This document shows positions 15,570 to 23,900 of a DNA stretch of 35,850 nucleotides, one piece after another. Location of the stretch: positions 1 through 35,850 of the forward strand of contig NZ_JAIMID010000037.1 of assembly GCF_019966535.1 (NCBI RefSeq), given 5' to 3'. A program made the position numbers and the translations under genes. How positions within the stretch are numbered: the stretch's first letter is position 1; each line of letters starts with the position of its first letter. Under the pieces are notes generated by a model that worked only from the letters and a program-made list of their open reading frames with translations, made no database searches and was not told the DNA's origin. Source of the DNA: Mesobacterium pallidum. GTDB taxonomy: Bacteria > Pseudomonadota > Alphaproteobacteria > Rhodobacterales > Rhodobacteraceae.

Positions 15570-16781
15570 TCATTCTCGCCCCCAAGCCTTGTGGATCAAT
15601 TCGGCGATTTCGTCGTTGACGTCGTTCAGGGAGGTCACTGCACGGTCATAAGTGGTTCGAACGAACTGAGAGCGCTCAACTTCGTAAAGCGTCTGTTTGG
15701 TGATCCCAGCGTCGGAGATCGCCGTCGATTTCAGTACAGGAGCCGAAAGCATCTGGTTTGGAAACATCGCCTGGAGGAACCCGACCATCTGCTTTTGAGG
15801 ACCATCTGTTGGCTCAAACCGCGTTACGAGGTAGCGGAACCACTTCAGGCGCATGTTTGCTCCGGCGTCACGGATCGTCTTCATGATCCCGCCCAGCATC
15901 AAAAGAAACTGGCTCATCGACATGACGTCCAGCATCTGAGGATGGACCGTCACAATTACCGAGGAAGAAGCCGTCAGAGCAGTGAGCGTGAGGTAGCCCA
16001 GCTGAGGAGGGCAATCGATTACGACCACGTCATAGCGGTCATCAACTTCACTGAGCGCCTTGGATATCCGAGTGAAGAAGGTGCGGCCCTCATGGGGATC
16101 GCTGCTCGTCAAAGCAACCGGCGTATCGTATTCGTACTCCTGAAGTTCGAGGCTTGCCGGAACGATGTCTAGGTTTGGGAAGTTTGTCGGCCGGATTACT
16201 TCAGAGATGGGCTTGCGCTCATCGTCATACCGGAGCGTCTCATAAAGCGAGGGCACGTTGTCGAGCTCAGGCTGGATACCGTGCAAAGCTGTTAGTGAGG
16301 CTTGAGGATCCAAGTCGATCGCAAGAACACGATGGCCCTTCAGCGCTAAATGCTGAGCGAGATGAGCTGCGGTAGTGGTCTTTCCGCTGCCCCCTTTGAA
16401 GTTTACGACAGAAACAACGTGCAGTTCTTCGCCAGGCTGTCGATAGGGGACATAACGGCGCCTTCCGGGACGGCCATGCTTGTCCAGATAGGCTCTCAAT
16501 TCCAGCATTTGCTCAGCCGAGTAGCTGCGCCTGCCGGAAGACGACGTTTCGGGCTCGGGGCCTTTGCCCTCGAGGTGAAGCTTCTTGATCGTCGATTGGG
16601 TCACGCCGAGATAGTAGGCAACCTCTGCCAGAGAGAACTGACGTAGACCTTTCTGGGCGTCTGGAGGATACTGTTCCTGTCGCAACATGTTGAGACGGTC
16701 AGAAATCAGCTCTCCCTGCTGAAGGATGATCTCGTCGAAGGGTTGATCCTTCGTATCAGCCTCAAAAGACCGTTGTCGCAT
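15570..16781 (-). CDS. repA: Plasmid partition ATPase RepA (ParA family)
   Basis: A 403-residue ParA-type Walker ATPase. An N-terminal HTH (about 48-72; FSLAEVAYYLGVTQSTIKKLHLEGKG) gives autorepression of the rep operon. The ATPase has a deviant Walker A KGGSGKTTT (129-137) with the signature first lysine, DLDPQASLT (156-164) as A', and VVVIDCPPQLG (about 250-260) as Walker B. AGAGGG precedes the start. Together with RepB and parS it moves plasmid copies apart. It is the first gene of the repABC operon. Confidence 0.95.
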   Translation of the reverse strand: MRQRSFEADTKDQPFDEIILQQGELISDRLNMLRQEQYPPDAQKGLRQFSLAEVAYYLGVTQSTIKKLHLEGKGPEPETSSSGRRSYSAEQMLELRAYLDKHGRPGRRRYVPYRQPGEELHVVSVVNFKGGSGKTTTAAHLAQHLALKGHRVLAIDLDPQASLTALHGIQPELDNVPSLYETLRYDDERKPISEVIRPTNFPNLDIVPASLELQEYEYDTPVALTSSDPHEGRTFFTRISKALSEVDDRYDVVVIDCPPQLGYLTLTALTASSSVIVTVHPQMLDVMSMSQFLLMLGGIMKTIRDAGANMRLKWFRYLVTRFEPTDGPQKQMVGFLQAMFPNQMLSAPVLKSTAISDAGITKQTLYEVERSQFVRTTYDRAVTSLNDVNDEIAELIHKAWGRE

Positions 16782-17277
16782 CTGACTGCCCTCTAAATAT
16801 CGCTTTTTCAGCGATTTCGCTCATTAAAGTGTCATCTACACGGAAAAATGAGTCTTAACAATGATTTTCGCCCGGCGGCTCGACCCCACCCAATCTGCCA
16901 GCGGGCCTAGATGCCTCGACAAACTGTAGTGATCACGGATGGCTCCTACCCAATATCTTGGGATGACCTGTCGCAAGCTCTGACTTCCAGCCAATTAGCG
17001 CGTCACATGACCACGACCGCAACCTTATGTTATTATTTATTTTTCCTCCATTGCACGGCTGTCAAAATGCAAGAGGTACTAAGCCTTAAAGTGCGTGGGG
17101 GACGACGGAAAAGTCTTCTCCGAAACGGATTGCGTCATCATCTCCCTTATGCCCGATCAGCTTTCAGTTGCTTCCACCAAGCACACCAACCAGTGCGCGC
17201 CAACATGCAGGCAATGCATGTCAATGCGAAGGGACGCGGGGGGAAATCGGCTGGGTTGCCCCGGCCGATTCTTTGCG
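16782..17277. promoter_or_regulatory. repA upstream region
   Basis: No gene is evident. Next to repA, ATCGCT (16799-16804) and AGCGAT (16810-16815) form a hairpin with a TTTTC loop just before the repA ribosome site. A weak minus-strand promoter TTGTTA-17-TAGATG lies about 60-90 bp upstream of repA. A parS-like copy is at 17051-17067. Bases 17245-17251 and 17264-17270 (AATCGGC/GCCGATT) form a 7-bp stem 8 bases after the DUF736 stop, a candidate end-of-operon hairpin without a T-run. Confidence 0.5.
17051..17067. repeat. Third parS-like copy upstream of repA
   Basis: TTGCACGGCTGTCAAAA, identical over 17 bases to 15522-15538. It lies 270 bp upstream of repA, outside the operon, in the same orientation as the other copies and about 1.5 kb away from them. 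Its presence around repA supports a function tied to RepA/RepB rather than chance. Confidence 0.65.
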
Positions 17278-17616
17278 TCACGCGGCGTCTTTGGGGCCCC
17301 AGGGGATGACGGCCTGCAGGGACAGATCGTCCTGGTTCGCGGCCTTGCCGAGGTTGGCGTTGAAGCCGTGGTCGCGGATGGTCAGCGTGTAGTAGTCGGC
17401 GCCGGTCTCCTTGTTCTGCTTCTTCCAGATGCCGCCGCACTCGACCAGCTTGCCGCGCGGGGAGCGGCCGAGGACGCGGTGCGTGGGGGCCATCGGGTTC
17501 GTGCTCGCGACGGGTTCGACCGTGATGTCGAGGTCGAAGGTCAGGGTCGAGATGGAGCCGACGCCCTTGGCGGTTTCGATGTCGGCGCTGGTGAATTTGA
17601 TGCAGTTCGTGGTCAT
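17278..17616 (-). CDS. DUF736 family protein
   Basis: A 112-residue member of DUF736, a small family almost confined to alphaproteobacterial plasmids and integrative elements. GSISTLTFDLDITVEP, ENPxAPTHRVLGRS-type sequence and the WKKQNKETGADYYTLTIRDHGFNANLGKAANQDD region match the family pattern (NKETGADYxSL...). It is a soluble, beta-rich protein. The start is set by AAGGAGA 8 bases upstream; a longer open frame upstream is GC-driven and lacks family similarity. It is the last gene of the minus-strand series and faces repA. Molecular function is unknown. Confidence 0.82.
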   Translation of the reverse strand: MTTNCIKFTSADIETAKGVGSISTLTFDLDITVEPVASTNPMAPTHRVLGRSPRGKLVECGGIWKKQNKETGADYYTLTIRDHGFNANLGKAANQDDLSLQAVIPWGPKDAA

Positions 17617-18194
17617 TGCTCTTCTCCTTGTTTGCGTTGCAATGATGGTCACTTTGCAGCTGGCCAAGGCCCGGCCACACCGAAGGCGAAGCGTGAGCTG
17701 GAGAGGGGCAGGCGCCGGTCTTTTTGCTGCGCGAGGAAAGACCCGCAGGGTCAGGGGAAAAAGATCGGCGACAACCTTTGTGGACGGGACGACAGCTGCG
17801 ACCAGCATGTCATGCAACTCAGACATTGGGAGAAGTGCGGTGGCCGCGAAGGAAGGTGGGTGAACTGCCGACAACTAAGAACGCCGAAACGATCCTTTCA
17901 CAGTCACACCTGATCTTTCGATACATACCACGACCCGTCGCAACGCAACACCGGCCCGTCTTGAGGTCCTCGGTCGAGTTACCAATGGCCTAGAGCAGAA
18001 AGTGATCTCACAGGCTGGAGAAGTTGAAATGCCCAGGCGAGGACGCGCACATCTTTTCCCGACAGCTTCAATCCCGGCCGCGTTGCGAACTTCGAAGATG
18101 TCCCGTATGGCAGCGCAAAACTGAGCAAACGACGTGTGCGACTCGGAAGATCAGGCAAACGCCCGAGCCCGCTCCAATCCCGACACGTGTCGGG
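17617..18194. other. 578-bp region without a convincing gene
   Basis: Open frames here run in several directions but look like GC-driven noise. GACCC and GGGTC at about 17749-17761 form a short hairpin on either strand. The right end holds a 20-bp perfect palindrome at 18177-18196. Promoters for the divergent DUF736 and 18195 genes should lie here, but I see no clear consensus. Confidence 0.5.
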
Positions 18195-18196
18195 AT
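18177..18196. repeat. 20-bp perfect palindrome overlapping a start codon
   Basis: ATCCCGACAC followed directly by GTGTCGGGAT. The final AT is the first two bases of the ATG at 18195. It could be an operator for a dimeric repressor or, in RNA, a hairpin that blocks initiation. There is no normal ribosome-binding site in front of the gene. Confidence 0.6.
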
Positions 18197-18551
18197 GAGT
18201 GAAGAGGATAAGCAGTTGGACGGCGCAACACAGAATGTGGTCACCGAGGATGGCCTGCGCGATCTGCTCTCAGATGGCTACCTCATCGAGGTGATCTGCA
18301 ACCAGACTGCCGAGAAGCGCCATAACAGTTGGTATGGCGCGTGGATCGTGCACGCGGTGACGAAGGACGGCCAGGACGCGAAGATGCTTGTCACGAGCCG
18401 CAGCGTCTTCAAATTGCGCGAGTTCAAGACGATCGTCGGATTGGTCAGTTTCCTGGCCGAAATGGGGCGCCTTTCGGCGAACATCCCGCTGATCCCGGGA
18501 CGACGTGAGCGTCACGAGGCTTTTGGAAGTCCCGCGACAGCGACAAACTAG
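18195..18551 (+). CDS. Small conserved-looking protein of unknown function
   Basis: A 118-residue soluble protein that I do not recognise. The N-terminus is acidic (MSEEDKQLDG); the middle (YLIEVICNQTAEKRHNSWYGAWIVHAVTKDGQDAKMLVTSRSVFKLREFKTIVGLVSFLAEMG) has alternating beta-like and helical segments and looks like a real folded domain. The start is placed at the ATG inside the palindrome because upstream codons in the same frame are low-quality. It is the only plus-strand gene in a long minus-strand block, so it has its own promoter. Codon use agrees with neighbours. Confidence 0.55.
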   Translation: MSEEDKQLDGATQNVVTEDGLRDLLSDGYLIEVICNQTAEKRHNSWYGAWIVHAVTKDGQDAKMLVTSRSVFKLREFKTIVGLVSFLAEMGRLSANIPLIPGRRERHEAFGSPATATN

Positions 18552-18672
18552 AAATACTCATCCACACACTCAGCAGTCTGACAGACCAAATCCTGCAATA
18601 CTGCGCACCTCCGCGAACTCAAAGTGCGAACCGCACTGGGCGCTCTGACTGATGTCATTGTAGAACCGGGGC

Positions 18673-19584
18673 CTAAGCCCCGATCCTCTTGATGCGGATC
18701 CCGAGCTTGCGGGCCTTGTCGACGATGTTCTCTGTGATACCCGAACCTGGGGTGGCGATCAGCCCTTGGGGCATGGTCTCCAGCATCTTGTCATTGCGCT
18801 TGAAGGGGGCGGCCTTCCCGTGGCTCTTCCAGTCGGGCCTGAAGACCACCTGGGTGACACCTCGGGTATCTGCCCAGCGGGCCGCGATCATCTCGGCGCC
18901 TTTGGGCGTGCCACCGTGCAAGAGCACCATGTCGGGGTATTTCGCAAGGGTGGCATCGAGGACGGACCAGATCAGGTCGTAGGCCTGATAGTCGCCGCCC
19001 GAAAAAGCGATCCGTGTGCCTTCGGGGCAGTGCACCTCGGTCTCCTTGCGGCGCTTGGCCGAGAGATAGGCCCGACTGTCCACCACGGCGGAGATCAGAC
19101 CCCGATGCGAGACCTTGGATCCGGTGCGGGGCAGCCAGGGCGAACCGGTGGCGGCCGAGAAATGGTCCACGGCCAGATCGCGCATCTGCTCGAAAGCGTC
19201 GCGATGGTCCCAGAGCTTCAGCCCGATCATCTGGAGGCGTTCCAGCTCGACCGAGGCGACCTCAGAGCCGTCCTGGATCGCGAGGCTTTCCCGGACCTCG
19301 AATTCGTTGTCGTCGAGAAGCTTCTGGATATGGGTCAGCCGGCGATGGAAGATCGAGGTGAGGGACCAGAGCATCTCTTCAATATTGTCCTCCAACTGGC
19401 TGCCGGTGAGGAGGCCGATGGTGGTCTCAAAGAGGGTCGCCATGGCGAGTTCGACCTCGTCGGGTTGGGGCAGGGGGCGATGATCGGTCTCGCCGGGTCC
19501 CGGTGTTGCGCCGTGAAGTGCGAGGTGGTCGAGGATGGCGGAGGTCACGCCGGTCTCCTCTTGGATGTCTGTCTGATGGGGCAT
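18673..19584 (-). CDS. DUF2493 (SLOG-fold, YspA-like) domain protein
   Basis: A 303-residue protein. The first 180 residues are helical and acidic; the C-terminal 110 residues form a DUF2493/SLOG Rossmann-like domain with AFSGG (193-197), LLHGGTPKGAE (221-231) and ATPGSGITENIVDKA (277-291), the glycine motifs used by SLOG proteins to bind nucleotide-like ligands. AGAGGAA precedes the ATG. DUF2493 genes are common on Rhodobacterales plasmids near DUF736 and Toprim genes, as here. SLOG domains occur in nucleotide-signalling and defence settings; no ligand can be assigned. It is preceded by a 299-bp structured leader rather than being tightly coupled to the Toprim gene. Confidence 0.82.
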   Translation of the reverse strand: MPHQTDIQEETGVTSAILDHLALHGATPGPGETDHRPLPQPDEVELAMATLFETTIGLLTGSQLEDNIEEMLWSLTSIFHRRLTHIQKLLDDNEFEVRESLAIQDGSEVASVELERLQMIGLKLWDHRDAFEQMRDLAVDHFSAATGSPWLPRTGSKVSHRGLISAVVDSRAYLSAKRRKETEVHCPEGTRIAFSGGDYQAYDLIWSVLDATLAKYPDMVLLHGGTPKGAEMIAARWADTRGVTQVVFRPDWKSHGKAAPFKRNDKMLETMPQGLIATPGSGITENIVDKARKLGIRIKRIGA

Positions 19585-19883
19585 TGTCTGGTTCCTCTGT
19601 TTGATCTGACCCGATTTGGATGGGGCGATGTCAGGACCGGCGGCGACCGGGCCGCATCCGTCAGGATCGGAGCGAAGCGGAGAATGTGACCCGGACCGGA
19701 AAATTGGTCCCGCGAGGAATGCCCTGAAAGGGGAGGGGAATTTTCCGGGTAGCGGGCGCATTGCTGCCCGGGCGAGGGGCACTCAGCCCCGACCCGCTGG
19801 TCCATCGCTCCCCTTGTCCAAACGGGATCAGATCGAACCGGCGGAACCTTTGCCCTGTCGGACATCAATGGGTAGGCAGGCGG
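19585..19883 (-). promoter_or_regulatory. Structured GC-rich leader before the DUF2493 gene
   Basis: No coding sequence is supported. On the minus strand two hairpins lie in tandem: GGGGC-5 nt-GCCCC (plus coordinates 19776-19790) and GGGC-8 nt-GCCC (about 19754-19772). They may be stability or processing elements between cistrons; no T-run follows, so termination is unlikely. Confidence 0.4.
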
Positions 19884-20930
19884 TCATCCGCCCCCAATCT
19901 CCAGACCTTGCGCTTTCATGGCCTCTAAAAGGGACCGGCGCAGCGCATCCTTGCCAAGTGCCCGCAGATCGTCGTTGAAATCGCCCATTGCCGGCACGAG
20001 ATCACCACAGGCAATTCCTCGCGATTCCAGTTGGTTACGCAATCTCTTTGATGCATTGCGTCCTGCTTCATCATTGTCCCGCGCGATCCAGATACGCTTG
20101 ATCCCCGGCGGCGGGATGAAGAGGCCGAGATGGGTGGCGGTGAGACAAGACGCGAGGTCGAACTCAAGCAGAGCCGTGCCAACCGAAAGGGTGTTCTCGA
20201 GACCTTCGCCGACGATGAGATCAGTGCGCCCGGTGCCAGACCAGAAGCGGATGGCATGGCCATGAAGCTGCCCAAGGATCCGCTTCGGGTTCTCGATCGC
20301 GGCCAGACCGCCGGTGGAGGGGTCGAGATAGGTGCGCGCGCAGCCAGTGATCTGGCCCCGATTGTCCGTGATCTTCGCCAGCAGGGCAGGGGCTCTGTGC
20401 GGCGGATCAGGCCCGTCCTCGCCGTGGCGCAGGAAGACCTGCGGGTGATAGCGGAGCGCTGGACCGAAGCGCGAGATCCCGCGCCCCTGCAAATAGGTGG
20501 CCGCCAGAGTGCCGAGGACCGGCTTGCCTGCGGCAAAGAGCTTCCGCGCCCGCGCGATGCGTTTGCTGGAGGCTGCATCCGGGCGCTCAGCCTTTCGGGT
20601 TTCACGAGGTACGGCAGCGCAGGGGGCCTCGCCGAGAAAGGACTGCGCCTCCCTCAGCGTTTCCTTGAGCGTGACCGAACCAAGCCGTTCCTGCAGCAGG
20701 TCTATCAGATCGCCATATTGCCCCGTCGCAAAGTCGGCCCAGGATCCGGCCTTGCGCCCACCTTGAGCTTGCAGCCGGATGGCGAGGCTTTGACCTTTGG
20801 CCCCCGAGGTATCGCCAACCTGCCAATAGTTGCCCTGCTTGCGCCCCTCGGGGAAATACTGGCGGCAGAAGCTCTCGGCCCGATCTGCCAGATCGGCCGA
20901 GAGGTCTGCGATGCTGCGCCGCGCGTTCAT
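19884..20930 (-). CDS. Toprim domain primase-like protein
   Basis: A 348-residue protein of the plasmid/phage Toprim group (DUF7146-type N-terminus). The N-terminal part (SFCRQYFPEGRKQGNYWQVGD, GRKAGSWADFATGQYGDLIDLL) resembles the DNA-binding region of primase-helicase proteins, without cysteine zinc ligands. The Toprim domain has EGLEN with the catalytic glutamate at 242 and RDNDEAG with the DxD at 285-287. The Toprim core is therefore intact. It overlaps the stop of the large helicase gene by ATGA and must be co-translated with it. A role in primer synthesis during plasmid entry or replication is likely by family; it lacks a helicase domain of its own. Confidence 0.85.
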   Translation of the reverse strand: MNARRSIADLSADLADRAESFCRQYFPEGRKQGNYWQVGDTSGAKGQSLAIRLQAQGGRKAGSWADFATGQYGDLIDLLQERLGSVTLKETLREAQSFLGEAPCAAVPRETRKAERPDAASSKRIARARKLFAAGKPVLGTLAATYLQGRGISRFGPALRYHPQVFLRHGEDGPDPPHRAPALLAKITDNRGQITGCARTYLDPSTGGLAAIENPKRILGQLHGHAIRFWSGTGRTDLIVGEGLENTLSVGTALLEFDLASCLTATHLGLFIPPPGIKRIWIARDNDEAGRNASKRLRNQLESRGIACGDLVPAMGDFNDDLRALGKDALRRSLLEAMKAQGLEIGGG

Positions 20931-23900
20931 GCGGCGGCATTCGCAGCGTTTGCGCCAACCGGATGCTCGCCGAGCACGCGCGCCAGCACGTCAATGCCGT
21001 CCACCGGGATGAACACCCGCGTCTTCCACTGGATCACCTCGGTGAAGCAGCCCAAAGCCTTCAAACCGGGCAGGGCCGCACCGGACGCGCCGATCAGCTC
21101 ACATCTCGGCTGCCCCATCACGAGCGACCGGCGCAACTGGTAACCGCCGAGCAAGCTGAGGGTCGTCTTTGCGTCCATCACCGCGCCGAACACCTCCTGC
21201 GGTGCCATCTCGATCTGACAATCGAGACCGAGGCGCGCGTAGACATTGAGAAGCTGATCCTGGCTGACCAGACGGCCGATGGCGCGTTCCCCATCCTCGG
21301 TCTGCAGGCGATAGATGCGCATGTTGTCAGCGGGCAGCCGATCCCAGATCGGCAGGAGCAGCCCGCAGATCAGCGTGATCTTCGAGGTGGTGAACTCCGG
21401 CACGGCGGCGACTTCGGTCTGCCAGAGATGTTCGAACATCGAGTCATCAATCTCCTCCCAATGCGAGGTCGAAAATTCGCTGGCCGCGAGGATCTCGGTT
21501 CCCATGGGCCGCAGCAGTTTCACCCGCAGGATCGGCACACCGTCTTCGTCCATGAAGGCGGGCGCCTTCACCATCAGCGCCGCGCGTTTGGAGGTCGTGT
21601 TCCAGCAGAGCGTCGCGCCCTCTGTGTTTGCGCAGATCGATTTGACCCGGGGCAGGGCGAGAGGATCGTTGCGGTCTGTGCGCTCCACGGTCAGCGCAGT
21701 GGCCGTCGCCCCCGTCGCCTCATGCTCGAAGATGACCTTGCGATCGACGATCTCGAACTTCTCCGCGCGCAGGGTCTCGAGGCCGACATCCAGCGTGCCC
21801 GCCTGCCGCGCGTCTTCGATGATCGCCGAGAGGAACCCGCCGAAGGCCTCGAAAATTGCGTCTTGCACGTCAATCCTCAGAGCAAGGCAGCGGTTCAGGA
21901 ACTGCTGGATCGGCGGCAGGGTTTCCTTCATCGTGCCGTCCGCGTCATCGAGCGTCAGCCCGGTCATCTCCTGGAATTTGGCGTAGGAGCAGGCGTCAAT
22001 CTTGCCCGCGCGCAGCTTGTAGAAGAACTGGCGCCGCGCCGCGCGTGCGTAAGGGCTTTCGAGGTTGTCCTCGGCGCGAAACATGTTCTGACCGCCGGTC
22101 TCGCGTTGCCCCTTGGTGATCGCCCCGAGCGTGTCGAGGCGGCGCGCGATGGTGGAGAGGAACCGCTTCTCGCCTTTCACATTGGTGGCCACCGGCCGGA
22201 ACAGCGGCGGCTGCACCTGATTGGTGCGATTGGTGCGCCCGAGCCCCTGGATGGCATTGTCGGCCTTCCAACCGGGCTCGAGCAGGTAATGCACCCGGAG
22301 GCGCTGGTTCTTTGCCCCAAGGTCGGCGTGATAGCTGCGCCCGGTGCCACCTGCATCTGAGAAGATCAGGATGCGTTTGGCGTCATCCATAAAGGCCTGA
22401 GTCTCGCCGAGGTTGGAGGAGGCGGGGCGGTTCTCGACCTTGAGCCGCCCTTCGCGCGTTTTCACGATGCGCCGCTTGCGCCCCGTGACCTCGGCCACCG
22501 CATCGCCGCCAAAATGCCAGAGGATCTGGTCGAGCGCGCCCTGCACCGGGGCGAGGGCACCCAAGTGCTCGATCAGATCGTCCCGCCGCCGCTCCGCTTC
22601 GCGGCAGATGATGGGATTGCCGTCAGCATCGAGGGCGGGGCGCGACCGCAGATCGCCGTTCTCGTCGGTGTAGGGCTCGAAAAGCTGCGTCGGGAAGCTG
22701 TGCATCAGGTAGTCCATGATGTTTTCACGCGGTGTAAAATCGACCTGCAGATCGTCCCAGTCCGAGGCCGGAATCTCCTCGAGACGGCGTTCCATCACCG
22801 CTTCGCTGGTCGAGACGACCTGAATCACTGCAGAATGCCCCGCCGCCAGATCCGCCTCGATCGCGCGGATAAGCGAGGGGCATTTCATGGCGGTGATGAG
22901 ATGGTTGAAGAAGCGCTGTTTGTTGCTCTCGAAGGCCGAACGCGCGGCGGATTTTGCCTGGGCGTTCAGCGTGCCGGTCTCGGAGGAGATGCCAGACGCC
23001 TGAAGCGCGGCCTCAAGATTGGTGTGGATGATCTGGTAGGCATCGGCATAGCTGTCGTAGATCGCGATCTGAGGGGGCGTCAGGTCGTGCACCAGCATCT
23101 CGTATTCGACCCCGGCGTAGGAGAGCGAGCGTGCCAGATATAGCCCGAGCGCCTTCAGGTCGCGCGAGATCATCTCCATGGCGGCAATACCCCCGGCCTC
23201 CATCGCGGCGACAAACTCTGCACGTGTCACGAAGGGGAAATCGCCAGTGCCCCAGAGCCCGAGGCGGGAGGCATAGGCGAGATTGCCGACGACCGTGGCC
23301 CCGGTGGCCGAGACATAGAGGACGCGTGCATCAGGCACAGCGTTTTGCAGTGCGAGGCCAGCGAGGCCCTGCTGTGAGGCCTTCTTGTCGCCGCGGTCGG
23401 ACTTTTCGCCAGCAGCATTGGCCATGGCGTGGCTTTCATCAAAAGCGATGACCCCGTCGAACCCTGCGCCGAGCCAGGACGTCACCTGGTCGAGACGGGA
23501 GGCTTTGCCTTCCCGCTCGGCGGAGCGCAGCGTGGCGTAGGTGACGAAGAGGATGCCTTCGGGCAGGCGGATGTCGCTCCCTTGGCGGAATTTCGAGAGC
23601 GGCACGATATCGCTTTCACGCCCCCCGAGGGCCATCCAGTCGCGCCGCGCATCTTCGATGAGCTTGTCGCTCTTCGAGACCCAAACGGCCCGGCGGCGCC
23701 CTTTGAGCCAGTTGTCGAGAATGATGCCCGCCACCTGCCGCCCCTTGCCGCAGCCGGTGCCATCGCCCAGGAACCAGCCCTTGCGCAGACGGAAGGCACC
23801 TTCGTCACCCTCCGCCGCGGCCATAAGCTGACCCTCGATCTCCCCGCGCTTGAACCAGCCTTTCAGGTGCGCCTCGTGTGCATTGCCCGCGTAGATCACG

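Noticed and set aside
18766..19689. Plus-strand frame of about 300 codons opposite the DUF2493 gene
   Set aside because: Antisense to a recognised family and without coding features of its own.
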